Positions 45,180 to 53,904 of a DNA stretch of 64,000 nt are shown piece after piece; within the stretch, counting starts at the first letter, position 1; each line of letters opens with the position of its first letter. The stretch comes from DATBVX01 sp963695985 (GTDB taxonomy: Bacteria; Pseudomonadota; Gammaproteobacteria; Steroidobacterales; Steroidobacteraceae). The notes beneath the pieces are model-generated. The model worked only from the letters and a program-made list of their open reading frames with translations, made no database searches and was not told the origin of the DNA. The translations under genes were made by a program, and so were the position numbers. The stretch spans positions 62,001 through 126,000 of the forward strand of contig CAVOIC010000007.1 in the NCBI GenBank assembly GCA_963695985.1, given 5' to 3'.

Positions 45180-46381
45180 GGCTTCTTTGGCTTCGTGGGC
45201 TTGGCCGGATTCAGCGGCTGCAACAGCTGGTCCAGCGGGCGGAAGATCGTGTCGTACTTGTAGCCGGGAATCGCATACACCCAGCCGCTCGCGCGCTTGG
45301 CGAGCGCATCACTCTCGGCGCGAACTTCCGCGGCGCTCTTTGCCGCTGCGCCGGGCGCAGACGCTGCGGATACGGCAGCGGAAGGCGCGGCAGGTTTCGG
45401 CGCGGTATTCGCTGGCGCGGCCGCCGTGCCAGCCGGTGATGCTGTCGCGCTGTCCTTGGCCGCGGGCGCGGTGCTCGCCGCAAAGTGCTGCTGAAGCGCC
45501 TCATCGAAGCTGGAGCCGATCCGGATCCAGTGCTTGTCGTCGACGGCGCGTCCCTGGATCGTGATCACCGTGCCATCGAACAGGCGAAACTCGGTCTGCG
45601 CCGTGTCCTTGGTCCAGTCTTCGTCCGAGGCGAGCGCATGCACGTCATCGAAGGTCAGGCCCGCGAGAGCAGAGGAGGCCGAATTAGCAGCCGTGGGACT
45701 CGTGAGCACACGCCCCTTGGGCAAGTCTGGAATAGTGAAGTCCGTCTGCTCGCGCGTGTCGCGCCTCACGGTGTAGTGCGCGCCGCTGGCCGCGCGCACG
45801 TGTGCTTGCTGTACGCGGGCCGCAGCGATATCGAGGAGCGTGCGATCGAGCCAGTTAGCGGGCTCGCCGTCGACGCTCAGCTGGGGACTCGCGAGATAGC
45901 TCTGCGCCTGGTCGGCCACGCGCACGAACGTCGAACGCATGCCCGAGGTCTTGCCGACGATCAAACTCAGCGGCTGCTTGAGGCCGCTCAGCTCGAGCCG
46001 CACGCCCGTGGCCTTCGGGTCTTTCACGTCCTCCACGCCAAGCTGCGGATAAAGCTTGGAGTTAGAGGTCTTCTCTTCCACAGTCTCTAGCTGCGACAGG
46101 TCGATGAGGAACTTGCGTACCTTGGAGGAGTCCGCCGGATATCCGGCCCGCTCGGCTACCTGCCAGCCGGCGGCGCCGCGCTTGAGGGTCACCGCTGCCC
46201 GGTCACCGGCCCTGATGATCCGCACCTCGCTGATGTCATTGAGCGCGCCCGCGAGCGCTGGCAGTACGTGGCGCGCGATGCTGGTGTCGCGCGGCAGACT
46301 CCGCTCCAGACTGAGCCAGATGGCACCCGCGATCACCACCAGGCCGAGCAGCACCAGGACGATCAGGCGACGCGGGCTCAT
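45176..46381 (-). CDS. DUF4340 domain protein of the Gld-like ABC operon
   Basis: A 401-residue protein with one N-terminal membrane helix (LIVLVLLGLVVIAGAIWL) and a large periplasmic part, of the DUF4340 type. Family-like segments are TSNSKLYPQLGVED and LSLIVGKTSG. An Ala/Pro-rich linker (about 310-360) precedes a conserved end WVYAIPGYKYDTIFRPLDQLL. ATG 46381 overlaps the GldG-like stop (ATGA). DUF4340 genes regularly follow GldG-like genes; the protein may shape the periplasmic side of that transporter. Confidence 0.85.
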   Translation of the reverse strand: MSPRRLIVLVLLGLVVIAGAIWLSLERSLPRDTSIARHVLPALAGALNDISEVRIIRAGDRAAVTLKRGAAGWQVAERAGYPADSSKVRKFLIDLSQLETVEEKTSNSKLYPQLGVEDVKDPKATGVRLELSGLKQPLSLIVGKTSGMRSTFVRVADQAQSYLASPQLSVDGEPANWLDRTLLDIAAARVQQAHVRAASGAHYTVRRDTREQTDFTIPDLPKGRVLTSPTAANSASSALAGLTFDDVHALASDEDWTKDTAQTEFRLFDGTVITIQGRAVDDKHWIRIGSSFDEALQQHFAASTAPAAKDSATASPAGTAAAPANTAPKPAAPSAAVSAASAPGAAAKSAAEVRAESDALAKRASGWVYAIPGYKYDTIFRPLDQLLQPLNPAKPTKPKKP

Positions 46382-48306
46382 CGCGCGACTGCGCCCATTC
46401 CGGCAGCACGACGGCGGCGCCGCCACACGAAGGTGACGAGCGCTGCGATCAGGATCAGCACCGGCACCAGGGCGATATTCAGCACCTTGAGTACGGTGCC
46501 GAGACGCTCGATGTCCTGATCGAGCCCGTGCCGAACCTCACGCAATTCTCTACGGACGCGGACCTTTTCGTCCTGGAAGCGCGTGAGCTCCTTTTCCTGT
46601 TCGGGTGTCAGGATCAGTGAGGACTGATCACTGCGGCGCGACTGCAGCTCGGTGAGCTTCTGCTCGGTGTCGCGCAACTGCTGCTGCAGCTCCTGCTCCT
46701 TGGCGCGGAAGCGATCCTCGGCGTCACGCCGCAGGGCCTCCACGCGTTGGAAGGGGCGCACGAAGCTGGCGCGGCCGCGAATGCTGATCAGATCGCCGTT
46801 GCCGGTGAGATTGTCGATGGCGTTGAAGACGAAATCGCCGTTGTTGGCCCACGCGGTGGCGAAGCGCTGGCCGAAGAAGGATTGATTACGCACCCACAGG
46901 TTGTCGGTCAGGATGTCGGTGTCGGCGACGATCACGAGGTTCGCCGGCTGTGCCGATTCTTTGAGCGCGACAGTGTCCGCCGCAGGCGGCGCAGCAGCGC
47001 TGGCAGCGGGATTGCCATTGGGGAAAGCGGTCTTCAGCTTGCCGCTGAGCCTGGCAGCCACCACGTAGCGCTCGCCCGTGGGCCGGAAACCATCGCGCAG
47101 GCTCGCTGGATCGGCCAGGAATGCAAACCGCTCCACGGGCAGCACGCCCGCTTCGGCGCTCGACTGCAGCAGCGGCTCGAAGCTCAGGCCGCTCGCGCCC
47201 TTGAACGTGAGGCTGCCGACGGTCGCGGCGTTGATGTTGCCGAGTGCAGCGGTGATCACGTCCTTGGCGTTGAACGCCGACTTGTCGAAACCGATAAAGG
47301 CGATGTGGCGCGCGGGCTCCCCCATGCGCGTGTTCACCGTCAGGGCGTATTGCAGATCGCCGACGACCTGGCGCGGGTTGAACTCCACTCCCCACGCGGT
47401 GAACAGCGGACCGAGCGATGAACTGCGGTCGGCGCCCATGTTGCCGAAGGGATTCCCGGGCTGCTGGCCGCCGGCCGGATCGGATTCGGCCTGTGGATCG
47501 ACGAACACCAGCGCTCGCCCGCCGCGCAGCACGAACTGGTCGATGGCATAAAGTGCGGCCTGGGAGAGGCCCTTCGGATGCACCAGCATCAGCACGTCGA
47601 TGTCCTTGTCGACGCTGGTCATCTCGGGCGTGAGCATGCGGACCGTGAACAGCTGCTCGAGCTGCTGCATTACGACCCAGGGATCGCGCATCTGCCCGCT
47701 GGCCTGGTTGAAATCCGCGCCCATCGGCAAAGTGCTCAGCAGCCCGATCACGGCTTTCTTCGGCCGCGCCAGCTCCACGATCAGCTTGGCGACGTCGTAC
47801 TCGAGGAATTCCTCTTTTTCCGGCTGGAAGAAGTCGATCACCGCGCGGCCGTCGGTGGAGTTGGTGCCCGCGAGGCCGAAGTAGAGCGATTCACCCGACG
47901 CGCCCAGCGGCACGGCTGTGAGCCCGAACTCATCGGCGCGGTCCTGCGCTTCCGAGAACGGCTCCGGATCGATCACCTGCAGGCGGATCTTGCCGTTGGA
48001 GCGCGCCGCCAGCTCCTCGAGCAGCTCGCGCACTCGATTGGCGTAGGTCTTGATGTACGGTGCTTGCTCCGCAGCCTGGCGTGTGAAGTAGAAATACAGG
48101 TTGATCGGCTCATCCAGGTTCTTGAGGATGTTGCGGGTGCCTGGCGCCAGCGTGTAGAGCCGATTCTCGGTGAGATCGACACGCACACCACGCAGACCGT
48201 AGTTGATGACGATGACGAGGCCGATGAACAGCACCGCGAGCAGCACCAGTGCGATCGCGCCGCTGCGCCGATGGCCTTGCCAGATCCTGTGCCAGTCGAA
48301 TGCCAT
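46378..48306 (-). CDS. GldG-like ABC transporter auxiliary protein
   Basis: A 642-residue membrane protein with one helix near the N-terminus (about 17-36) and one near the C-terminus (about 612-632). The large extracytoplasmic part contains the GldG/DUF4350-like domain (RVDLTENRLYTLAPGT, DVLMLVHPKGLSQAALYAIDQFV) and a coiled coil near 545-600 with many Glu, Gln and Arg. In Bacteroidetes GldG pairs with GldA/GldF in gliding; in proteobacteria the same trio exists without a known substrate. It lies 6 bp after the permease gene. Confidence 0.9.
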   Translation of the reverse strand: MAFDWHRIWQGHRRSGAIALVLLAVLFIGLVIVINYGLRGVRVDLTENRLYTLAPGTRNILKNLDEPINLYFYFTRQAAEQAPYIKTYANRVRELLEELAARSNGKIRLQVIDPEPFSEAQDRADEFGLTAVPLGASGESLYFGLAGTNSTDGRAVIDFFQPEKEEFLEYDVAKLIVELARPKKAVIGLLSTLPMGADFNQASGQMRDPWVVMQQLEQLFTVRMLTPEMTSVDKDIDVLMLVHPKGLSQAALYAIDQFVLRGGRALVFVDPQAESDPAGGQQPGNPFGNMGADRSSSLGPLFTAWGVEFNPRQVVGDLQYALTVNTRMGEPARHIAFIGFDKSAFNAKDVITAALGNINAATVGSLTFKGASGLSFEPLLQSSAEAGVLPVERFAFLADPASLRDGFRPTGERYVVAARLSGKLKTAFPNGNPAASAAAPPAADTVALKESAQPANLVIVADTDILTDNLWVRNQSFFGQRFATAWANNGDFVFNAIDNLTGNGDLISIRGRASFVRPFQRVEALRRDAEDRFRAKEQELQQQLRDTEQKLTELQSRRSDQSSLILTPEQEKELTRFQDEKVRVRRELREVRHGLDQDIERLGTVLKVLNIALVPVLILIAALVTFVWRRRRRAAGMGAVAR

Positions 48307-48312
48307 AAAGCG

Positions 48313-49047
48313 TTAGTTCGCCTTCTTCATGTCGAGCACGATGCCGGTCGCCATCAGCCAGCAGCCGATCAGGAGCGCGAAATAGAGCAGGTCGCGCAGG
48401 TCGATGACGCCCTTGGAGATCGATTCAAAGTGACTCAGGAAGCTGAGCGAGGCGATGGCATCGACCAGCGCCGCGGGCGCCCAGCCTCGCACCACGTCGA
48501 GCACCAATGGAAATCCACTCAGCAGGAAGATGAAGCACCCCACCACGCCGAGGATGAAGGCGATCACCTGGTTGCGCGTGAGCGCGGACATGCAGGTGCC
48601 GATCGCGAGGAAGCCACCCGCCATCAGCCAGCTGCCGATGTAGGCCGCGAGAATCGCGCCGTTGTCAGGCTTGCCGAGGTAGTTCACCGTCAACCAGATC
48701 GGAAAGGTCAATGCGAGCGCGATGCCGGCGAAGCACCACGCCGCCAGGAACTTGCCCCACACCGCCTGCGCCAGCGTGAGCGGCAGCGTCATCAGCAGCT
48801 CGATGCTGCCGCTCTTGCGCTCCTCGGCCCACAGCCGCATCGAGATCGCCGGGATCAGGAACAGGTACAGCCACGGGTGAAAATTGAAGAACGGCGCGAG
48901 GTCCGCCTGGCCACGCTCGTAGAAGCCGCCGAGATAGAAAGTGAAGGCAGCGGCGAGCAGCAGGAAGATGACGATGAAGACGTAGGCAACGGGCGTGACG
49001 AAGTAGCTCGCCAGCTCGCGCCGGAAGATGGCGGCGATGCCGCGCAT
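48313..49047 (-). CDS. ABC-2 type permease (GldF-like)
   Basis: A 244-residue permease with six predicted helices and the ABC-2 features MRLWAEERKSGSIELLMTLPL and WGKFLAAW. It starts MRGIAAIFRRELASYFVTPVAYVF, common for GldF-like permeases. The start shares one base with the stop codon of the upstream ATPase gene (49047). Together with that ATPase and the GldG-like protein it makes a complete exporter of unknown cargo. Confidence 0.92.
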   Translation of the reverse strand: MRGIAAIFRRELASYFVTPVAYVFIVIFLLLAAAFTFYLGGFYERGQADLAPFFNFHPWLYLFLIPAISMRLWAEERKSGSIELLMTLPLTLAQAVWGKFLAAWCFAGIALALTFPIWLTVNYLGKPDNGAILAAYIGSWLMAGGFLAIGTCMSALTRNQVIAFILGVVGCFIFLLSGFPLVLDVVRGWAPAALVDAIASLSFLSHFESISKGVIDLRDLLYFALLIGCWLMATGIVLDMKKAN

Positions 49048-49976
49048 CAGGTGCCCTGCGTCACGGCGCGGAACACTTCGTCCAGCCGTCCCGATTCCAG
49101 GTGCAGTTCACTGATCGACCACTGCTCGCGCCGGGCGAGATCACTCAGGAGCGGCAGGATCGGTTGCCCGGACTTGGGCAGGGCCGTGAGTCGCAGCTCC
49201 TTGTCGCGCGATTCGACCGCCGCAACCTGGGGCAGCGAAGCGATCACCGCGCGTGCGCGCGCAAGCAGTGCGCCATCGGCGAAGCCGACGGTAACCGCGT
49301 TGTGGTAGCGCGAGCGCGCTGCGAGCGACTGCGGCTTCTCGTCGGCGACGATCCGGCCGCGGGAGATGATGACGACGCGGGTGCAGACGGCGTCGACTTC
49401 TTCGAGGATATGCGTCGAGATCACGATGATCTTGTCCGCGGCCATCGCATTGATGAGCGTACGTACTTCGTGCTTCTGGTTGGGGTCGAGGCCGTCGGTG
49501 GGCTCATCGAGGATCAGCACCTGCGGATCGTGCAGGATCGCCTGCGCCAGGCCTACGCGGCAGCGAAATCCCTTGGACAGCGTTTCAATCGTCTGTTCGA
49601 GCACCGGGCCGAGATGCAGCCGCGTGATCACATCATCCAGTCGGGTGCGCCGCCGCTCACCCCGGAGCGAGCGCACATCCGCGATGAAATCGAGAAAACT
49701 GCGCACCGTCATTTCGCCGTAACTGGGAGCGCCCTCGGGCAGGTAGCCCATGCAGGCCTTGGCGGCGAGCGGTTCGAGCTCGACATCATGTCCGCACACC
49801 CGCGCGCGTCCCGACGTCGGAGCGAGGAAGCCCGCGATCATGCGCATGGTCGTGGACTTGCCGGCGCCGTTGGGCCCGAGAAAGCCGAGCACTTCGCCCG
49901 GCTGCACGCGGAAACTGACGTTGTCGACTGCCGTCAGTGCGCCATAACGCTTGGTCAGACTTTCGATCTCGATCAT
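49047..49976 (-). CDS. ABC transporter ATP-binding protein (GldA-like)
   Basis: Energy-supplying subunit of the transporter encoded downstream. From ATG 49976 it has 309 residues: Walker A GPNGAGKSTTMR, Q-loop region GYLPEGAP, signature LSKGFRCRVGLA (an LSxG variant), Walker B VLILDEPTDGLDP and H-loop ISTHILEEV. A C-terminal regulatory domain of about 90 residues follows. It is the first gene of the five-gene run; the 232-bp gap upstream to cytochrome b561 shows no clear promoter. Confidence 0.94.
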   Translation of the reverse strand: MIEIESLTKRYGALTAVDNVSFRVQPGEVLGFLGPNGAGKSTTMRMIAGFLAPTSGRARVCGHDVELEPLAAKACMGYLPEGAPSYGEMTVRSFLDFIADVRSLRGERRRTRLDDVITRLHLGPVLEQTIETLSKGFRCRVGLAQAILHDPQVLILDEPTDGLDPNQKHEVRTLINAMAADKIIVISTHILEEVDAVCTRVVIISRGRIVADEKPQSLAARSRYHNAVTVGFADGALLARARAVIASLPQVAAVESRDKELRLTALPKSGQPILPLLSDLARREQWSISELHLESGRLDEVFRAVTQGT

Positions 49977-50208
49977 TGAGTGGTCGGAATCCGGTAGTCC
50001 TGTGTGTGTGGTGTTTGGGTGCCTTGAGACCTGACCAGCGCTGCGGCGGTTCCCTGCGGCACTTGCTATTTTCCGGGGCGGCGATTGTGTCCAGCGCGCG
50101 GGCAAAATTCAAGGCGCGCGACTGCCCGGAGTAATGAGTCCTGCCCGAGCCTGCGGGCGGGCGCAATGAAGATGAAATCGCGTTAATGTCCTGCCTACAG
50201 GAGTGCGA

Positions 50209-50913
50209 ATGACCGCATCCGCGCGCACCACCGGGCAGCTCATCTGGGATCTGCCGCTGCGAATGTTTCACTGGCTGCTCGCGAGCGCAGTGCTGGGCGC
50301 CTGGATCACCCACAAGATTGGAACGCGGGCCTTCGGCTGGCACCGATGGTTCGGCTATGTGTGCCTGGTGCTCGTGACTTTTCGTGTGCTGTGGGGCTGC
50401 TTCGGGCCGCGTTACGCACGCTTCGCGAATTTTCTGCGCGGGCCCGCTGCCGCCTGGCGCTATGCGTGCGACTGGCTGTCGCCGCGCCCGGTGGCGCACC
50501 TCGGTCACAACCCGCTCGGCGGCTGGATGGTGATGGTGTTGCTGGCGCTGGTCGCGGCAGAGGGTGTGACCGGGCTCTTTGCCAATGATGAGATTTTCAA
50601 CGTGGGTCCGCTTTACGGCTACGTTACGGATGCGACGAGCGATCGGCTTTCCAGCTGGCATCGCGTGTTGGCCGATGCGCTGTGGTACGCGATCGGGTTG
50701 CACCTGCTGGCAATTGCCGCATATTTCGTGTGGCGCAGGGAGAACCTGCTCGGGCCCATGATCACCGGGCGCAAGTCCGGCGCGTGGATTTCCGCCGACG
50801 TGGGCATCGCGAGCTCGCGGGTACTGCTGGCACTGATGCTGGCTGCCGCGTGCGCGCTGGTGCTCTACATCCTCATCGCGACCGCGCCCGAACCGTCGCT
50901 GATCCTGTTCTGA
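50209..50913 (+). CDS. Cytochrome b561-family di-heme membrane protein
   Basis: A 234-residue inner-membrane cytochrome with four helices and histidines placed as heme ligands (MFHWLLASAVLGAW, WHRWFGYVCLVL, SSWHRVLADALW and GLHLLAIAAYFVW). It should pass electrons between the quinone pool and a periplasmic acceptor. ATG 50209 has AGGAG 5 nt upstream. The convergent neighbour is a cytochrome c', a common redox partner; only 3 bp separate the two stops. Confidence 0.92.
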   Translation: MTASARTTGQLIWDLPLRMFHWLLASAVLGAWITHKIGTRAFGWHRWFGYVCLVLVTFRVLWGCFGPRYARFANFLRGPAAAWRYACDWLSPRPVAHLGHNPLGGWMVMVLLALVAAEGVTGLFANDEIFNVGPLYGYVTDATSDRLSSWHRVLADALWYAIGLHLLAIAAYFVWRRENLLGPMITGRKSGAWISADVGIASSRVLLALMLAAACALVLYILIATAPEPSLILF

Positions 50914-50916
50914 AGG

Positions 50917-51411
50917 CTAGTCGCTGCGAAACTTGTCGTGGCAGGCCTTGCAAGCATCGCCGAGTTCGCCAAACGCTGCCCGCGACTTCTCCAGACTGCC
51001 TTCCCGCGCCGTGCTGGCAAGCGCCGCCGCCTTGTTCTCCATGTTGTGCATCAGGGTGGTGAACTCATCGAGGTTCTGCCAGATCTCCGGCTTGGCACGC
51101 GTGGGCGCGCCCGCGGCGGAGTCGGGCGGATACCCCTCGAGCAGCATCGGCGCCATGGTCGCGACGCGCTCGGCGTGCTTGCTGAACTCGGCGGCCTCGT
51201 ACGGCAGCTTTCCCTGCACCATCCCCGCCATCGGGCCGAAGTTCCACAGGATGATCTTGTATACCGACTGTCGGTACTTGATGGCTTGTTCCGCCTTGGA
51301 CTGTGGCCGTCCCTGAGCCACAACGTTCAGGGCGCAGAACGCAACGCCGGCGGCCACGGTGGTAGCGGCCAGAAGGACCGTTCTGCGGCGTGCGGGGCGG
51401 TGAGCTGCCAT
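50917..51411 (-). CDS. Cytochrome c' (periplasmic)
   Basis: A 164-residue protein with a signal peptide (RRRTVLLAATTVAAGVAFCA region, cut here at VLLAATTVAAGVAF) and the class II cytochrome c fold: four helices and a heme motif CKACH close to the C-terminus. Cytochromes c' bind NO and CO and may protect against nitrosative stress. ATG 51411 has AGGGAG upstream. It is paired with the convergent b561 gene. Confidence 0.93.
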   Translation of the reverse strand: MAAHRPARRRTVLLAATTVAAGVAFCALNVVAQGRPQSKAEQAIKYRQSVYKIILWNFGPMAGMVQGKLPYEAAEFSKHAERVATMAPMLLEGYPPDSAAGAPTRAKPEIWQNLDEFTTLMHNMENKAAALASTAREGSLEKSRAAFGELGDACKACHDKFRSD

Positions 51412-51526
51412 TACGGTCTCCCTGCTTGGTGACTTGGTGTGCGACAAGCCGCCGACTGCGGCTGTGGCATGAGAGTACTCAGGCCGCATTGAACTCGCCA
51501 GCGGCCGTGCGCAAACTGGCGCTCGA

Positions 51527-52372
51527 ATGGACCGGTTGCCCTCGTCTGCGGACCGCCTACGCGCCGTGCAGTACACGGAGACTGCGCCGACCCCGCCGTT
51601 GCGCCAGCTTATCGCGTGCTACTGGCAAATCAGTGGGCACGTGACCTCGACCCCAGCGCTTCAACATCGGGTGCTGCCGGATGCGTGCATAGATCTGCTG
51701 CTCGATCTGGAAACGTGGCGGCTGACTGCAAGTGGAGCGGCGGCGAGTCTGGTCGGTGCCATGACCCAGGCGATGCAGTTCGAGCTCTGCGATCGGGTCG
51801 ACCTGCTGGGCGTGCGCTTTCGTCCGGGCGGCGCTGCGGCGATGCTGCGCGCGGCTCTGGACGCGATCACGGATCGCACCGCGGCGCTGGCCGCGTTCTC
51901 GGAGCCGCTGTGCGGCAGCCTGCTCGATGAGCTGGCCACCAGAGCGACGCTCCACGAGCGTGCGCGCTGCCTGGACCACGAATTCATGCGGCGCATTCCT
52001 GCGCAGGGCAGGGTGCAGCGCCGAATCGAGCGCGCCGTACGGCTGCTCGACGGCACGAGCGACGGCGCTTCGGTGTGCGCCACCGCTCGTGAAATCGGGT
52101 TCAGCACGCGACAGTTCGAGCGCCGCTTCGTGGAAGCGATCGGTCTTACGCCGGCGCAATTTCGGCGTGTCCGGCGCCTGCGCCGCTTGCTCGCGTTGCA
52201 AGCGCAAGTTCCCACGCGTTCGCTCGCGGCCCTGGCGGCGCACAGCGGGTATTTTGACCAGTCGCACCTCAACCGCGAATTTCGCGCCCTGGTGGGCTGC
52301 ACGCCCTCGCGCTGGCTGACTTCGGGCGCCGATGTCGCGTTCGTACAAGACGGGCGTCTCGCCGTCTTCTAG
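51527..52372 (+). CDS. AraC-family transcriptional regulator (DUF6597 N-terminus)
   Basis: A 281-residue regulator: an N-terminal ligand domain (PPLRQLIACYWQ, HRVLPDACIDLLLDL, LLGVRFRPGGAAAML) of the DUF6597 type and a C-terminal AraC double helix-turn-helix (about 180-265; CATAREIGFSTRQFERRF and LAALAAHSGYFDQSHLNREF). It probably controls the VOC-family gene 47 bp downstream and itself. The effector is unknown. The upstream gap to the cytochrome c' gene is 115 bp. Confidence 0.9.
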   Translation: MDRLPSSADRLRAVQYTETAPTPPLRQLIACYWQISGHVTSTPALQHRVLPDACIDLLLDLETWRLTASGAAASLVGAMTQAMQFELCDRVDLLGVRFRPGGAAAMLRAALDAITDRTAALAAFSEPLCGSLLDELATRATLHERARCLDHEFMRRIPAQGRVQRRIERAVRLLDGTSDGASVCATAREIGFSTRQFERRFVEAIGLTPAQFRRVRRLRRLLALQAQVPTRSLAALAAHSGYFDQSHLNREFRALVGCTPSRWLTSGADVAFVQDGRLAVF

Positions 52373-52419
52373 TCTCGCTCCGCACCGAGCTGGCACCACA
52401 GCCTGCGCAGGAGATCGCG

Positions 52420-52812
52420 ATGCAGATCAAGAAGCTGACCCCAGTGCTGTTCGTCAAGCGCATCGAGCCCTGCCTGGATTTCTGGGAAAGGCGCCTGGGC
52501 TTCGTGCGGGTCGCGGCAGTTCCCGAGGCCGATCATTTCGGTTTCGTGCTGCTGGTGCGCGACGCAGTCGAGGTGATGTACCAGACGTGGAGCAGTGTCG
52601 GCTCGGACATTCCGCCACTGGCGCGTGAAGCGAGCGCCGCCCATCAGTTCCTGTATCTGGACGTCGATGATCTGGGTGCCATAGAGGCGGCGCTGACGGG
52701 AATCGACTACATCATTCCGAAGCGCCAGACGTTCTACGGTGCTACTGAAGTGATCGTGCGCGAGCCGGCGGGTCATGTAGTCGCGTTCGCGCAGATGAAG
52801 GCGCAGTCCTGA
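52420..52812 (+). CDS. VOC (glyoxalase/bleomycin-resistance) family protein
   Basis: A 130-residue protein of the vicinal-oxygen-chelate fold: two beta-alpha-beta-beta-beta halves, starting KLTPVLFVKRIEPCLDFWERRLGF (seen as VKRIEPCLDFWERRLGF) and ending ATEVIVREPAGHVVAFAQ. Candidate metal ligands include the glutamate in REPAGH and a histidine in EADHFGF. Substrate cannot be told from sequence. AGGAG (cgcaggagatcgcgATG) lies upstream. It shares a strand and spacing with the AraC regulator gene. Confidence 0.87.
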   Translation: MQIKKLTPVLFVKRIEPCLDFWERRLGFVRVAAVPEADHFGFVLLVRDAVEVMYQTWSSVGSDIPPLAREASAAHQFLYLDVDDLGAIEAALTGIDYIIPKRQTFYGATEVIVREPAGHVVAFAQMKAQS

Positions 52813-52828
52813 AACGCCCACCGAGCGC

Positions 52829-53611
52829 TCATCCTTCGCGATCGAGCTCTCGATCGATTGCAATCTTGTGATCGCGCAGGATTCGCCGCACTTCCGAAAT
52901 GGCGGGACGGTTGGCCATGCGGCTGATGAGATCCGCGAGCTCGTGCCACTTGCGCCCCCAGCCGAGCAGCCGCACGGCGTCTGCGACCACGGCCTTTTCG
53001 CGTTCGGCATTGGTCGCCCTGGGTTTCGACACCGGCGTCGCTGCCTTGTGTTCCCGTCGTGTGGCGCCCTTGCGGGCTTCGGCCTTCTGTTCGCTCGCGT
53101 GACGACTTGGGGGTGCGCCCGCAGGCGGGCGTGCCATCTCGCGCGTCGTGTCGGAAATGGTTTTGCGCGGCTGCGTGTGGACGGTGCTCTGCTGGGTCAT
53201 GTCGGCGGCGGGCGCTGCAGCGGGGGCCGCTGGGTGCGCCGGCGCTGGCGCTACCGCGGGCGTTGGGGACGCAGGTGGAGCCGCGAGGTCTACTTCGGTG
53301 TCCGCCTCGGCGAGCGGAATGAAGCGTTCGATATGCTGCGAGCCGACCAGGTTGCTCAGGAACCCCATCAGTTCGAGTGAGTCGCCGAACTTCGCATCGC
53401 CCATCGCGATGCGAACTTCGAGCTGATCCTTGAGCTGCTGCGCCTTCTGCCGCGCGAGTTCGATGATCCAGCGCGACGGCCGATCGTGCTTCACCCAGGG
53501 CTGCACCCTCCAGTAACTCGCATCGTCGAGCCCCGAATATTTCAGGTGCAGCTCGAGGCTCGCGAGCCACTTGTCGATGAGGTCGATCAGGCGTTTGTCG
53601 GCTGGATTCAC
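52829..53611 (-). CDS. Unrecognised two-domain protein with Ala/Pro-rich linker
   Basis: I do not recognise this family. From GTG 53611 it has 260 residues: an N-terminal domain (about 1-105) rich in Trp and charged residues (LIDLIDKWLASLELHLKYSG, DRPSRWIIELARQKAQQLKD), an Ala/Pro-rich linker (about 110-195), and a C-terminal helical domain (VADAVRLLGWGRKWHELADL, ISRMANRPAISEVRRILRDH). The last part looks like a small helix bundle with a DNA-binding feel, but this is only an impression. An ATG at 53719 would add 36 residues. It lies downstream of tRNA-Glu. Confidence 0.65.
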   Translation of the reverse strand: MNPADKRLIDLIDKWLASLELHLKYSGLDDASYWRVQPWVKHDRPSRWIIELARQKAQQLKDQLEVRIAMGDAKFGDSLELMGFLSNLVGSQHIERFIPLAEADTEVDLAAPPASPTPAVAPAPAHPAAPAAAPAADMTQQSTVHTQPRKTISDTTREMARPPAGAPPSRHASEQKAEARKGATRREHKAATPVSKPRATNAEREKAVVADAVRLLGWGRKWHELADLISRMANRPAISEVRRILRDHKIAIDRELDREG

Positions 53612-53751
53612 GCGCGGCCTGCTGCAACGGGTGGGCGTAACGTAAACCACCGCCGGAGCGCCCGCCACGCCACGGGAACCACGACGCTCGGTGCTCGTGC
53701 GCAGCGGTCTCGAATACATCTCATATAGCTTATATAAGTGCTTGTTTGTGT

Positions 53752-53827
53752 TGGCGCTCCCAGAGGGATTCGAACCCTCGTCGCAGCCTTGAGAGGGCTG
53801 TGTCCTGGGCCTCTAGACGATGGGAGC
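53752..53827 (-). tRNA. tRNA-Glu (anticodon CTC)
   Basis: On the minus strand a 76-nt cloverleaf forms: acceptor stem GCTCCCA/TGGGAGC, anticodon arm CAGCC-CTCTCAA-GGCTG with anticodon CTC, T loop GGTTCGAATCC, discriminator G and an encoded CCA at 53754-53752. The sequence is close to the bacterial tRNA-Glu type (ATCGTCTAGAGG after the acceptor). CTC reads only GAG, so a second tRNA-Glu(TTC) is expected elsewhere in the genome. Confidence 0.95.
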
Positions 53828-53863
53828 GTTTCGTTGCGGCGGGCGCAGCGGAGTTGGCGCGGT

Positions 53864-53891
53864 ATTATACGGGCCGCCTTTCGACCCTCAA
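53864..53891 (-). promoter_or_regulatory. Promoter of tRNA-Glu
   Basis: On the minus strand TTGAGG (complement of 53886-53891) and a perfect TATAAT (complement of 53864-53869) are 16 bp apart, giving a start near 53857 and a leader of about 30 nt before the tRNA. On the plus strand the same bases read TATTAT (53863-53868), which may serve pcnB, though no -35 fits. Confidence 0.65.
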
Positions 53892-53904
53892 GCGAAAAAC
53901 CAAT

